From Styela clava (Eukaryota; Chordata; Ascidiacea; Stolidobranchia; Styelidae): a stretch of 64,000 bases of DNA. The stretch is from assembly GCF_964204865.1 (NCBI RefSeq), contig NC_135254.1, positions 13,459,001 through 13,523,000 on the forward strand, in the 5' to 3' direction. A program made the translations under genes and the position numbers. This document shows positions 1 through 17,798 of this stretch, one piece after another. Within the stretch, counting starts at the first letter, position 1. Each line of letters starts with the position of its first letter. The notes under the pieces were generated by a model, which was given only the letters and a program-made list of their open reading frames with translations, did no database searches and was not told where the DNA came from.

Positions 1-4695
<4,695 letters not shown>

Positions 4696-7600
4696 GATAT
4701 TATCCTTCTCTTTGTTTGAGCTAACTAGTACTCTCGCTCCTGCATATGAAAACAACTGATAAAACAAAAATATGTTATTTTGAACTCAGCCATATCATCA
4801 AAATTTAATCTTTCGTCACCTATGCATGTGATAGGTATGACGAAGAAGGGATATGCAAATTTTTGACTGTTCTTACAATCCTAGTCACGAGTTTAAAAGG
4901 TAGGATTGACAAACGTCCTATGTTTGGCAGTTATATTTATCGGTTCCATTACATTTGAACCCACGACAATTGCACCTGCATACTATTGCACCTATGGAAT
5001 TTTTTTTGTTCCACGGATATTTGAACCCATACTAACCCTAACCCATGGATTTTAGCACCCACATATAGATTGAACCCGCGGATATACACATGGGTTCCAA
5101 TGTACAGTCTCCATATTTACCAACTGAAATCTGTATCGCATTCCTAATTTCATTCCAAAAACGCTGCGGCGTAACGTAATATTGCCTGCTCTGGGAAATG
5201 CCTTCCTTCGTATCGTCTGAAGGGAACGCTTGCGTAAGCAAATTGCTACGTCGACAGTTCAGTCGTGTTTGGTACTGACTGTGTTGCATTGTGTTTCAAT
5301 TGTAATCTTGTTAATCGTTAACAATATGTTTGTTAACGTGGCTGCAAACCAGCAGGCACTAAAATTAGTCCTTAATTGTTCACAGGTGGAATAGAGCGAT
5401 ATTCATATTTATTCAGTTATACGATATTTGGTAGCCTCATACACAAGTCCCATCTATCTATAAGCCTGTTGATTTTACACATTGGATACCATATGGAAAC
5501 CAATTTTGCTGTCATTCACAATCAACATTTTATTAATTAGTCCACCGCACACTGTTAATAGGGAAGTCGATTACCCGAAAGTAAATAATTGTAGTTAAGT
5601 ATCCCAGAGTATTACAATATATAATTATATATACATATAGATCTTTCAACTGAAAAGGCCCCATTCACAAATCTATTTGCATAACATTAAAAAAATTAAA
5701 TTGCGCAAATTTCTGCTTTCGCAAAACTGCATTTTTGCACAGGAGTGGACTCTCGAAAAACTAAAATTTTTCATAACAATGCCTAGTCAGCAACAAAAGA
5801 ACGGTGACCCAACAACTGAACGTTTATTAGTCGGCCGGACACTTTCACTCTCGTGGATTTTCAAGCTCAAATGTCAATATTGGCTTTATTTACTTTTAGT
5901 TATGTGTCGTAAATTTGGGTATAAATGAAAAACCAACCGTAATTTTGTCTCCGGAAGCGTTTCAGTTTAGTTGCGGTAACTAAAAAAGGTACTGAAAAAA
6001 TGGGACAGACTTAGCTAAAAATAGCTGACAGTACTTTTTCATGAAACGGCTTGAATAATATGTAATAAATTGTGATTTTGAATATGTATATCTGTTTACA
6101 CGTGTAACCCGCTGAAACATTATAAAAATAAGCACGAAAAATGTTGCAATGGTGTAGTATAGGAAGAATTTCTATAGGGACAAGGGCCGGGAAAACAACT
6201 CGTCCTGGTAGCGATCAAAAGTAAAATTCCGTGTACAGGGCTAAATTTAATAATTAAAATTCAATTTAAAGAACTTATTTTCATAAGCTCGGAAAGCTTA
6301 CACCTTGTACGGACAGTTTCAACATTGGCGTGCCATTGAATTTTTGGCCACGACTGGCAAAGCAGACACCAAATGTTTTGCTTGGCCAAAACCCCGTTAA
6401 TCCGCCACGCACCGTAGATGTACTGCATTTGAATGGACCATTGGAGTCACTAAGGCTCGAACTACAGATTTAAAGCAATTTTGCCTGGGCCTAGACAGAT
6501 CTTTAGATACATTTTAACCGATAATTACACCATATAGGGTATCATTTATCCTTGCAAGTACACTAATCTAAAATGAGAAAACAGTGCCCAAATGTTCTGC
6601 CCATACGTCGAATATTTCTTAAACTTTCTCTACCCTAAAATCATACTTCAATAATTTCATAGGTACTTCAGTGAGCACATTCAATCGAGTGGTAACACGA
6701 ACTTTGCGTCATATATACAATATGAAATTACCACAATCCATCCCCAATAACTACACGTCTACACGCCCACATCAGTTCCCCATTTCATTGTATTGTTATT
6801 TTCGTCTTTGAAACATACGCCCGGGTGATTTGAAAGGGACGTTCGCCTTCATGAATATATGAATAAATACAAATGGCTTTGAATGCCTCGGTCCGTTTTA
6901 CAGAACTGATTGTAAGCCGCTTACTCTATTGCTTACATTTAAAGATTGTTTTGAGGTCGATATCAGTTCCCTATTATTACTCATTTAAATATATACAAAC
7001 AACACAAGTTGAGCGCAAAGTGTAACGTATTTACGTGACTTTGTAATCTTGCACTATTTCAGTATTTGATTTTCAATTTTTTATAACTTAATAACCCTCA
7101 TTTTGAAAACTACCTTTCTGATTGCCAAGCCTGATTTTGTAATTAATTTTGTCCAAACGGCCTGGCCTGGTCGATATTCAGACAATGCGTTATTCGCCAT
7201 TCATTGTTCGGCCAACCGATGTGGAGATGGAAAATACAATGAAAGTTGACGACCCGGGGTGTTCACAAAAGACGAAATATAAATGAAAAAGCTGTTAGGA
7301 GAAAATTCAATGATACAATCGGTAGACGAGATTTTCCCGGAGTGAATACTTTGACTCATGCCGTCCATCCACTTAGTTTTCCAACTTAACAAGACTACCC
7401 TGTATTATAAATACTTGATATATCAAGTTCATGCATTTGAAAACAAAATAACTGACCCGATACACGGCATGGACTGGCAACCAGACGAGAAGCCGTGGTT
7501 CGACATATGATTGAGCCATCTTATATATTTTGTCATTGCGAAATTTTTTATGCTCACATTGAGAGTAATATTTGCGAGTGGACTAGTGATTCTTAAATTT

Positions 7601-8561
7601 TAGACGGAAGATTATTAAAAACTGACAAATGACATTCAAAACTACCACAACGAGTCGATGTTTATTACCGTGCCTGCAGATTTCGGAGCGGTTTCTCAAA
7701 TTTCAATTGTTACTTCATGCTCGATTCATCGATGATTGGTCATTGTTATAAAGGAAAACAACATTCATAGATAGCAAAATTTAGCAATGTGTAAATTTGA
7801 AATGAGTCTTGTTAGGATATCGGAGCCCTTGTTTTCGAATTAGTTCAAAACTTTTCAGACATCTGATAGAAGAGAAATTACCAAGTACTTGCAAACAGCC
7901 AACGTCTTGTGCACAAAACTTTATTTATATCGAAATACTTTTAAAACTGGGGCTTTCCGAATAGGTCGAAGCCTGCAGAAAATTAAAAAACATTCTTGGT
8001 TGACTCTATCTGACACCGTACAAATTCAAGAAGCAATCTTCAAAAACCAGGGCCTTTGTACGCTGTTAATAAGTGGGCCCATTTCGTAGTCTCTTAAAAT
8101 AATAGCCTCATAACCCGGAGTCCAGCATCATCAGTCTTAGCAAATTTAAAATTCGAATTTTTGCACTCCCAAGCCACATTGCTGCTGTTGCGAGTCACAA
8201 ATTGGGCTGGTATTTTCAAATACCAGATGATTTCGCATTTGATCGAATATTTTTTCGAATTGAATACTTAAGGAAGATTTGTAACTAGACTACTGGAGAC
8301 TATTTAATAATTCGAAGATGAATCACACTGGCATTTAGACTTCATTTTGCGTTTAGTCCAGTCACTATCTTTGTAGAGTCTTTCAGTTTAAGATGGGTGA
8401 CAAAAGGTTGAATTGAATCAATCACTCTAATCTGCCAACATTGGTCACTTTCAGACCTGCTAGCTGATTGAAGCAAAGACAACCATAGCACTGATAACAG
8501 CATTAATATGAACCCATGAATATTCCATTATATACAAATAGTGCATGGTTATTAAAATCCT
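4696..8561. other. Intergenic region between SLC38 and EXOSC2
   Basis: No coding exon with homology was recognised on either strand. About 4930-5100 holds several loose copies of a TTTGAACCCA-type motif mixed with GCACC words, which looks like a decayed repeat. 7454-7513 is a minus-strand fragment of the SINE-like repeat seen at 14.7 kb (shared CATATG-CGAACCACGGC block). 7670-7765 resembles the CAATTGTTACGTCATTG repeat found near 15.1 and 33.8 kb. The rest is plain AT-rich sequence. The promoter and 5' UTR of the SLC38 gene should lie just above 4695 but show no clear signal. Confidence 0.5.
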
Positions 8562-8567
8562 TTTATT
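8562..8567 (-). terminator. Candidate polyadenylation signal of EXOSC2
   Basis: AATAAA on the minus strand, about 230 nt downstream of the EXOSC2 stop codon. The position suits a normal 3' UTR, but the hexamer is common in AT-rich DNA. Confidence 0.35.
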
Positions 8568-8792
8568 TCCTTTTTATGTATGATTGATAGAGTACAATAC
8601 ACTGCCTATCTATTCCGTAGGTCAGAAAATGAAGCAAATTTCAGGACTGCTCCCATCGCCCAAAATGCTTTTGGGCTTTGCTATCTACTTGTGCAAACGA
8701 TTGTTAATCAGCCCATCCTATAATATTCTTCGAATATTAGCACAAGCAACAGTTGTTTGCAACAATTTTTCCTCATGAAATTCTCCTCAATC

Positions 8793-11644
8793 TCAGGACT
8801 CTTCTCTTCGTAACCTCAACACAGCTTGATTTACAACATCACTCATGATGTCAGGATTGAGTAGTTCCTTGATCTGAATAGCAAAAATTTTACCAGAATA
8901 CTAATCAAAGATACTTAAATATACTCATGCATGCCACCTAAATATATTATTTATATATGCAATTGAAATGCTCGACACAAACTGGGTTGGCATCCCATAC
9001 ATTTACACGACAATTATGACAAGTGAGTGTAAAAATTAGTTCGTTGCAGAACGGGTGGGAAATTGGACAGGAGGGAGACCACCCTTTTGGTGACCTCTGC
9101 ACTGAATCATGGTCACTTACCTACCTATTCCATTTATGCATCATCCCCCGCAGGACAGTGTAATTGATATGTTTTACAAACAACAAACCTGATGGCTGAG
9201 TGAAACATCATAGGTGTACATTATACTTGTATCATAAAGTTGTATATTATGTTGTGCAAGACATTTTATACAATTCCGAAGTCTACAAATAACTTCTCTA
9301 TCTTCTAATGCCACTGGTTCAACATCTGCAACAAATCCGCCATGACCTATAAAACAACAATTGTTGCAAAGCATTTGAAGAAATAATTGGCAGCAAATAT
9401 GATTCTTGCTCTTGGCCAGGATTAGTGCAGAGCAAAATCAGTTGATTCTATGATAAATTCAAAGAATGTCAATGCTTTGCTATCTCTTGTTTGGATTCAG
9501 AAACAAATTTGCGCAAATCTGAGGCTAGTATCAGAGTCTAAACGACTGGTTCTGAAGACCCTCAACATAATATAACACAATCAACATGTGTTATATGCAA
9601 CGCAGCCTAATATAAAACGCCTGCAAACGAACGAAACCGCCAATTGACTCTAAATAATTGTAGCCACTTAGCGGGCTGAGGGCCATTTTTTGCAAAACCA
9701 GGATCAAGATTATCTACTCAAAGCCGGGAGCAAATTTAGAATGAATTAGAGTAAGATGTAACATGATAAGAGCATGATATTACGAGCTTCACAAAGTCTC
9801 CTCAGCATTACAAAATAAATGAATTCACAAAACTCTGATATTTTTGTAAGATTGAATAAGTTTAGTGACTGAACATTCGATTCAAACCAGTCATTCAACG
9901 ATTCTTCAAACCAACCTTTATCCATTTCCTCATTATCAGTAGCAGGTGTTGCATAGATCCAAATAAAGCCGTTATTTGCAAGAACAACAGTAGCACCACA
10001 TGGTAAATTGTGAATATGATTTTTCCTTCTTTTTACCAATGATGGAGAAACTACAACTAAGCAACCTTGCCCCAATTTCCCATATCTCAGACTCCTTGTA
10101 TGTAGTGAAAGAGATCCATCATTATGCACCTAAGCCACATTAAAAAAAATTGGCAGTATATTCACTGTAAATGACAAAAACATATGACACTGAGTTGAAT
10201 AGATTTGTTAATGATGATAAACTGTATTGCATTACATTGATACATAACAAGTTACATGAATAAACTCATATATGTTTTGCTCATAAGAACTGCTATTCAG
10301 TCTGCCAATGTCCAGTTGAGAAAAACCTGACTTATGTGTGAGTCATCAATTATTAACATATATCTGTGTGGTTTCAGTTTCCCTTGATATTTCAATAGTA
10401 GCCAATGACTCTATTCAAAGGTGACATCTTTAACTTTTGAGTGAGTGTGCACGATCCTGGTTTAAGTAATATTTCAAATATGAACACAAATAATAAAGAT
10501 TGTACAGACCTGTTGAACTTCAGCGCTGATCAGATCTCCTTCTTTTAAATATTCTCTCATTGTTAGTTGATCAGCAGCTGATCTTCTTCTTAGTTCACCA
10601 CCAGGCAAATTAACAAATGAAAGATGTAAAACCGAATCTACTCTGGAATTGGTGTTCACCTGAAAATAGAGAGGGCAGTGGTAAAATACACATATTTAAA
10701 TGAACAACTTTTTAACTTTTTTTTCCCTTGCGTCTATTTGTTTGCACAGGTATTCAGGCAAGAAATTTGTTTACTGTTTTCTTTTACTTTATTTCTATTC
10801 AAACTAGTTTGTGTTGTCAACATAATCCAATTTCTTTGGAAAAATGACAGTGCTGTTAATTTATGCTATTTCAATCTAAGAAATAGAATTGGGGCCAACT
10901 AACTGAAATAGACAAAGGTGGGCTTCAAAACAGAAATAATGAGGTCTTCACAAACCCCATTACTAAGTATGTATCAGTGATTGCTTGTCCAGTGACTTGC
11001 TCATTAAGAGTGTGAAACGGTTTCTATATAAAAAATATGTTCAATGAGTGTGCTGATTTTGACGTCTTTTAAATTATCTGAATTACATTCAAAATAACAA
11101 TATTCAGTTGGACTTTATTTGGATAATGCCAATAAGCATTTATAAAAAGTGTGAGAGGTCAATAATTGATATCAAAATGTTTATGTAAAAACAATTTTAT
11201 ACCTTCCATCTTTTTTGTTGAACTTCCTTTATCCTTCCAACAACAATATCACCAACTTCACCATTATAACGCAGTTTGAGAGGTTTCACGCTGATAAGTT
11301 TATTTATCCGTTCCACAACACCAGCAACACAAGCATGAAGTTTTTCATCTCTCATGTAACTTCCTGAACATAAAGGAGAAAACTTGCAATGGAAAAATAC
11401 ATAAAACTCTGAAACTCCAAACAAGAATTGGTCAGTTCTTTGTCATATAAATTTGCAAATGAAAAGATGCCTTTATACTGTTATAGGTAAACAACATTGT
11501 TGTCTCACCATGCCCTCTCATATAATCTGTATCATCTGTGACAATATCTCCAGGAGTTACGAAATGTGCCAATCCGTGTGAGCCCTTCTTCGTGGGCAAC
11601 TTCGAGTATGCAGCAGGCCGACGAATTAGAATTCCTGATTCCAT
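8793..11644 (-). CDS. EXOSC2: Exosome complex component RRP4 (EXOSC2)
   Basis: Six coding exons join in frame to 299 residues; the human protein is about 293. Exons: 11509-11644 (ATG at 11644), 11203-11363, 10510-10659, 9916-10129, 9189-9346 and 8793-8873 (TGA at 8793-8795). RRP4 is a cap subunit of the nuclear and cytoplasmic RNA exosome. It binds RNA above the ring and helps feed substrates into 3'-5' decay and rRNA processing. Family blocks run the whole length: VTPGDIVTDD and MRGHG in the N-terminal domain, RYNGEVGDIVVGRIKEVQQ and NLPGGELRRRSA in the S1-like region, then YGKLGQG, NLPCGA, NNGFIWIY, and DREVICRLRNCI in the KH-like region. The donor of the fourth exon is GTTGGT, slightly unusual, but the next acceptor restores frame and homology (GHGGFVADVEPV). 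No start codon further upstream fits better. Confidence 0.97.
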
Positions 11645-12070
11645 TACCGATTGGCTATTCCACGATTCAGATTTCAGTCATACCACCGACCAGCGGTACC
11701 GTACACTATCTCCAAACTATGATACTGAAAACCACGCAATTTCGTTATCTCTGTGAAGTTAGCAGGAAAACACGAAATTGGAGCTGTTGACTGTTGTGTG
11801 GCGAACTTCATCTCGTTTATTTTGTCTTCCATGAGGTGGCACATGTGCGCCACAACAAGATTATGGACGTTTCCCCGACCCTTGACCCCTGGAAGATTCT
11901 CCCCATACTTTATCATTGCAAAATTTACAACTTCGATTTTGAGAACGTTTTGGAGTGTTAGCGCTTACAAACTGGCTCACATGTTCAGAACTTTCATTTT
12001 TATTTATTACGATAAGCCACATGCCGCTTATAGGCATCGATAGCTAATTTTGGTCTGATATAGTCTATTG
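11645..12070. other. Upstream flank of EXOSC2
   Basis: Contains the EXOSC2 promoter region, with no recognisable core element. 11865-11905 matches the GGACGTTTCCCCGACCC word that also opens repeats near 33.7 and 40.7 kb, so part of this flank is repeat-derived. Open frames on both strands here show no family similarity and overlap each other. Confidence 0.4.
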
Positions 12071-12611
12071 CAGGGGTTCTCAAACTTTTGGTGTTGCGGA
12101 GCCCGTGAAGATGTTGACTATTATTCAAGGAGCCCTAAAATAAATTTTAAAATTGTTACTTAACGATTAATACTACTGAGTAAGTTAAAAGTACTTTACT
12201 CGATTTAAATGCTAAACCTTTTTTAATAGGGTTAATACAAGTCATAAATAAATCTAAATTTCAAAGATAAATCATATATATTAAGGCTGTAAATTTAACA
12301 CTTGACCAACATATTAATAAATTAGGGGTCGAATCTTTTTCCTTTTGATATTTTTGGAAGACTTAAAAGGTTGCTGCGCGATTGCATTTTGGTACAATCG
12401 CCGACTGTTTTCGTCAGCGAGAAACGTTATACCTTATTAAACATCTTTACGTCGGTGTTTATTCTCCCTGAATCAAAAATTTCCTCCGGCATATACCAAA
12501 TTAAATGATCTAAAAACAACATTCAAAATTAAATGGCAACACCATTCAAAATTGGCGCTTCTCCGCGAGCGGTACAAATTTTCTTATCGAGCCACAGTTT
12601 GCACATCCCTG
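12071..12611. mobile_element. hAT-like non-autonomous DNA transposon
   Basis: The left end reads CAGGGGTTCTCAAACTTTTGG. The reverse complement of the right end reads CAGGGATGTGCAAACTGTGGC, so the ends form imperfect inverted repeats of about 21 nt. The CAGGGGTTCTCAAAC opening is typical of hAT transposon termini. The 540-bp interior has no transposase. The 8-bp flanks (GTCTATTG and TTTTAAGG) do not match, so a target duplication is not visible and the boundaries may be off. Confidence 0.5.
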
Positions 12612-13280
12612 TTTTAAGGCATTCTGAAACTATCGTTGGGGCCACATGCAACTTTTACTCTGGTTATTATGGAATATAGTATAATGTATATATATAAAGG
12701 CGTATTCAGTCAATTTTTAATGTACTAAAACAAATCGTAGTTTTTTGATATTTTATCCGAGACCTAGGGATTTTTCATAAAAAATAATAGAAGTGGCAGA
12801 GAGGAGTACCAATATAAATTTGGGTAGACTTTGGGATTTTAGAGTAAATCTTGGAATTTTTTTTAAATACGATATCTTATAACTGGCTGTCAATACATTA
12901 GAAACTCTACCTACAAAATTAATTCGTTTCGGGAGCCCCATCTTAAGTAGAAAATTCTGTAAGTAAGGACGCAGTTTTCATATAAATGCCTTAATTCGTT
13001 CTAAGCCTACACAAAACTCGGACGTAACATTTATATAAATTTTAATACCGGGTAAACCCGTAACAATAACATGTTAGAATTAAATTACCACATAATAAAA
13101 AGAAAATGTACACATAGAAAGAATAGAGGAATAACCAATAAAAACTTCGAACGGTAGACCGTGTAGAGCGAGAGGATGGCGATCTGAGTTTTTTATTATT
13201 ATTTCATTTTGCTCACTAAACCATTTGTTGATTCAGAAAAAACGCAAATATCATTACGCGATCATTTTCATAATCAAATG

Positions 13281-13508
13281 GGTACTCCCGAAGTATGTGA
13301 ACCAAGATGGCGGACACCGGAATGTAGTATGTGTACCAGGTTAGGGTTGGGCCATAATTTCAGGTACAAATACTATACGGGAGTCACTTGGCTAGTCCCG
13401 GAACTCATAATAGAACAAAAATAAGGAAAAATTGTGGCTGAACTCGAACCTGGTACACATACTACGTTCCGGTGTCCACCATCTTGGTGCACATACTTCT
13501 GGGGCGCC
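13281..13508. mobile_element. Palindromic MITE, family A, copy 1
   Basis: A 228-bp element with long inverted arms of about 70 nt. The left arm starts GGTACTCCCGAAGTATGTG and the right arm ends CACATACTTCTGGGGCGCC. Both arms contain the GTATGTGTACCAGGTT word. Flanks ATCAAATG and ATCAAAGT agree at 6 of 8 positions, consistent with an eroded 8-bp target duplication. Related copies lie at 60969 and 62410. No coding capacity; it must rely on a transposase from elsewhere. Confidence 0.75.
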
Positions 13509-14720
13509 ATCAAAGTGAATCCGATTCCTGAATTTCCATCCGTCAATGATGGAGAGTTAAGACCGGAAATCGTGTTTTATTATTCGATTCAGTGCTGTTA
13601 TAAATATTTCATGCCAGTAGTTACGATTTCATTTTTGATTGTCATCAACGACGTCGGGAAAACGATAAAATTCGTAATAGATACTGAATAATATTTAAGA
13701 GCTATTCCACACGCTCTAAATTGCAAGGAATGAAAAATTTCCCGTGATGTACGGTCACTATCGAAATTGAGGATGAAAACGATAAATAGCGACACAATTT
13801 GCTTTTAGAATTATCGCCGAGGCCTCACAAACTATCTCAACTAAATTTTAAATGTACGATAATAATTTCGTATATTATTCGTAAATCTCCGACGTGTTAT
13901 AACCAATTCAAGTCAGCGCTAATTGAAATCTTCCCATGCGGCTGTAATATATTGCCTTGCGTACACGGCTGCCTCCGATTACGATAAAAATGAAGTATTT
14001 GTAAAATGTTTTTAATCGGAACATGGACCGCGGCGCTAGGATATGTGCGCTTATAAACTCGAAAAAACGATATTCGAAGGTCGCGATATTCAAATATTAC
14101 CTTCGAATTGGACATCCCTGATTCAAGCACTGCATTAAATTAATCTCAAATTACACTACACGTGGTATTCAAGTTTTCGACCTTCCGTATGTTGACAATT
14201 TGAAAAAATCCGACTATTTTTACGAGTGGCGTAATTCGGCGAATGTTTTTCAGGACCCATTTCATGGAAATTTCCGAATTTTGATCTTCCCACCGCTTTG
14301 AAAATCTTGGCTGTGCCACTGAAAGTGTGTATTGTAACGCGAGTCTAATCGACCCTTTATTATGACATTTTGTGCCGGGACAATATGCCAAATTTAGGTT
14401 AATCATGCTTAAGATAAGTATTTCGCAAGCTTTGGACACGGAAATTGTTGGGATATCCATCCTCTGAAAAGCAATCGATTTTTACGATCACCTATTATCA
14501 TCAAGGTCCTTATTAGCTAAATCATTGAGCTGAAGTTACAAACTTTCTATTACTATCAAATATCCCACATATCGTGTTTCAAAACGTTAAATTTTTACAA
14601 AGTATGATTGTCACTTCATCCATTAATTCCCATGCATTCGCCGACAAGAAATGCGACGGAACAGAAGATCAGTCAAGCGTTTACTATCTGCAGCATAACA
14701 ATGGTCATTTTGATCCATTG
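13509..14720. other. Gene-free interval
   Basis: Several short open frames occur on both strands, but none shows a domain, splice-compatible neighbours or consistent coding character. I see no recognisable repeat. Confidence 0.4.
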
Positions 14721-14721
14721 T

Positions 14722-15020
14722 TAAGGTATCAATGAACATATGGCGAACCACGGCCTCTCGTCCGGTTACCAGTCCAGGTCGGGTATGGGATTTATTAGCC
14801 AGTTATTTTGTTTTCGGAAGCATGGACTTGATGGCGGAGGAAGCCGTAACCGACCAGCGGTTACGTGAACCATCCTATACGGCGGCGAGGAGTCCAGCAA
14901 TCCTCCGCACATGATCACCCCCGCATGGGATTCGAACCTGCGAACCCGTGAAGGGTAACCAGAGATGCGGTGGCGAGCGTATTCCTAACGCTTAGCACGA
15001 TGCGCCACACCGCATCTAAA
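14722..15020 (-). repeat. tRNA-derived SINE, copy 1
   Basis: On the minus strand 14922-15016 folds into a tRNA-like head. The B box GGTTCGAATCC is at 14928-14938 and an A-box-like TGGCGCATCG at 14998-15007, so RNA polymerase III could have transcribed it. A body of about 200 bp follows, ending near the CGAACCACGGCC block. The head has the long variable region of a Ser/Leu-type tRNA but is degenerate, and it is attached to a repeated tail, so I read it as a SINE and not as a functional tRNA gene. The body recurs at 15590-15755 and 7454-7513. Confidence 0.65.
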
Positions 15021-15589
15021 GGTACTCAGAACCCACAGTGACAATTAATTTGTTTGATTTACAACTATTTTTCAGAACTGGAGACTGGCAAATTACACGC
15101 AAAACGAGGCAATGTTTACACCACGCTTGAATGTCTGAGCGAAAGAGCTGTCTGAGCGGCAGCATAAATTCCAATTGTTACGTCATTGTTAATTTATTGC
15201 TGATTTTTTTACGGAAATAAATAAGAAAATCGATGTCCTGGGATACATCTATTGTTTTCAAACGGTGAGAGAGAGAAATTCTATTATCACAAACAATGTC
15301 AACACTATGATACATTTGGAGTAACAGACTAAAATATAATTAACTATAATTGGTTGATCATTATCTGATCATTATTAGTGAGGGCCAGTATGCAAAACCG
15401 GTCAGGTCACCCAGGCTCCTTGCCCATGCTTTTTTTAGGAAATCAATCTGATATAGCAACGGTGGGCAAGCCGCATGCGGCTCGCAAGATATTTAATGCG
15501 GCTCGCAAGATATTTGCTGTGTTGGCGGTATGCCGTGATAGATAGGATTCACATATTTATCCTGGACAGCCAATATGTCGGGTTAATCA

Positions 15590-15755
15590 TATGGCAATGT
15601 TTAATATGAAATTAGTTAGCCAGTTAATCGTTTTCAGATGCATGGACGTGATGGTGGAGGAAGCCGTTACCGACCAGCGGTTACGTTAACCACCCTACAT
15701 TGGATAGGAGTTCAGCAATCCTCTCACACATAATTAACACCACATGGCAGAAATT
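15590..15755 (-). repeat. SINE body, second copy (no tRNA head)
   Basis: Shares the block GGAGGAAGCCGT(T/A)ACCGACCAG and the following GTCCAGCAATCCTC-like sequence with the SINE at 14.7-15.0 kb, about 870 bp away in the same orientation. The tRNA-like head is missing, so this copy is truncated. Confidence 0.6.
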
Positions 15756-16506
15756 TATGATACAATTTGGCAAGGAATCCGATGCAACAACTGAACCTAA
15801 TTTTGGTATATCATAGAATGTTGCTCGTGCTAACACCCATATATATATATTCCGACTGTGATTTTCACAGTCAAAAATAAATACTTTTACTTTAATAATT
15901 AGAATAAAACGCAGAATCATTCATTGGTTACGGTGAAAATAAACATTGCACCGAAAGTGCAATTCACGACGACGTAAGGGCCCGTTCACATATGTTCACA
16001 CTATTGCGTTGACGCACCTTAAAACCTTGTTTATTTAACTTAATCGTGCGTTGCTGCGTTAACGCATTGCGTCAACGCAGTGCGTTGTTGGAAGACAATT
16101 CTTTTTGCGTTGACGCTGCGTTGCCCGCCGTTTTTGAATTCTGATTCGGTGCTTTCGCCATTTTCGTCGTATGACTTCGGTATGTCCGGGAGTGATGATG
16201 GGTTGACAGTACGGTATTCATTGCACAGTTGGATGTATACAAGTTTATCCATACAACCAGAGTGGCGATACCGTTCGGTACCGTACGTGGTTCGTAAACT
16301 TACTTTGTACAGTGGACTAGATTATGCGCATAAACTAAAAGGGATCGTACGGTGCATACGGTACCGGTAACGGTAGAGTCTGACAATGGGCAGGTCCCAG
16401 GTTTAAGGTAAAGTACAGGCTACTGCTGCATCGTACTGTACCGGTATGCTGTGTATTCACATGTGTTATTTATTTTTCAGATTTTTCTTTAGAATACCGG
16501 TATACT

Positions 16507-16791
16507 TTAAAGGAAAATATTATGAGACCATATGGTGGGAACAACCTGAACTCAAAACAGAAAAAATACAACTACAGGTTGTCAAGAGCTCGCCGAATGG
16601 TAGAGAGTGTTTTTGGAATACTTTCCAACCAATGGAGAGTATTCCATAGGGTAATGCCTCTTCAGCCTACAAATGCTGATGGGGTGGTGAAGGCCACCTG
16701 TTGCCTCCACAACTTTTTGAGGGAAGGAGAAAATCAGCCAGAAAGAGTGCAAGAAGCTTCCTCAGAAGCTGACAACAATACATTACTGTGA
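16507..16791 (+). pseudogene. Harbinger transposase (DDE_Tnp_4 / HARBI1-like), C-terminal fragment
   Basis: The frame reads LKENIMRPYGG, then YNYRLSRARRMVESVFGIL, NQWRVF and VKATCCLHNFLRE before a stop at 16789-16791. These are the conserved last ~95 residues of HARBI1-type transposases. The E of RMVESVFGIL is the expected third acidic catalytic residue. The two upstream catalytic Asp residues and the N-terminal part are absent from the element, so this is a relic. An acceptor-like TTTTTCAG lies near 16480, which suggests this was the last exon of a spliced gene. Confidence 0.85.
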
Positions 16792-17665
16792 AGTTTGTCA
16801 CAGATTGGGGGTCGTGCAACATCCCGGGCGATTGCTACAAGGGAATCGTACACTCGATTTTTTTAGTGGCCAAGGAGCTATTGGATGGCAAAATGACCAA
16901 GTTTGAAGGTGATCAGATCATTATACACTATTACGCAATAAACATTAATAATATATCGAGGTTGAAGTTGCATATCTTGTTGCGTCATTGTGTGCCATAG
17001 AGGACTCTTCCAGCTTCTCTTGCACTTGCCCCTGATCTTGGATATCAGCCTCGTTTTCATATACAACGAGGGTGACATCTTCAGGCACACTGCTAGATGT
17101 TCTAAAATTAAGCAGGGGCCATATGTTACCTCATACTCATTACTTAGTAAGGCATCTTTGTTTTTCACAGGTCAATGATGATTACAGGATGAGAAAAGCA
17201 AGTTTTCAGTTTATTGTTATACATTGTTTCAAATAAAAGAGTTTTGTTTCTATGAAAGTGTCATTTCATTTTATTGACATATCAGTATACTTAGGGGAGT
17301 GTATGACATGGAATATTTTATGAAGTTTTATTCAGTCTTTGTAAAAATCAAAATAGGGCTTTTGTGGTAATGACATACGGTATAGGTAGAGTAAAAATGT
17401 TTTCCCCACCTCCTGCTTTCGCAGTACGAGTTTAAAAACTCTAAGCTACCCATAAACTCCCATTTTTTTTTACATCCACCCCTGCCCCACTCCTACTCTC
17501 AAACGCCTCCTCTCTTTTCTCTCTCCTGAACCTATCTTTCAACGACCTCCACCTCGTCTTGCATTCTTTCACTGTTAAAACAAGAATACCGGTACTGTTA
17601 TTTTCGGTTGCATTGGACTTAAAATGACTGTCCTCTCCAGTCCCCGAAGTGCGAGATAAACTTAC

Positions 17666-17798
17666 CCCCTATTCCCATTTCCTCGCCAACCTCTATCCAC
17701 GCTTTTTCCTTCAAAATTTTGTTCCGGTAATCTACCGCCCCAACCGCCCACAAACAATCCTTCTCCCTAACCAACTCTATTAACTTCGCAACTTCCAT
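17666..17798 (-). pseudogene. MADF/Myb-like DNA-binding protein exon of the Harbinger element
   Basis: From ATG at 17798 the frame reads MEVAKLIELVREKDCLW, then DYRNKILKEKAWIEVGEEMGI. This matches the MADF fold that Harbinger elements encode beside the transposase to aid nuclear import and DNA binding. A plausible donor GGTAAG follows at 17665. No later exon of this partner gene was found, so it is probably incomplete. The opposite orientation to the transposase suits the superfamily. Confidence 0.7.

Noticed and set aside
5030..5045. Telomere-like TAACCCTAACCC
   Set aside because: Only two units, embedded in a larger irregular repeat; no array.
14922..15016. Possible tRNA gene
   Set aside because: The stems are degenerate and the segment is joined to a repeated body that recurs nearby, so a SINE is the better reading.
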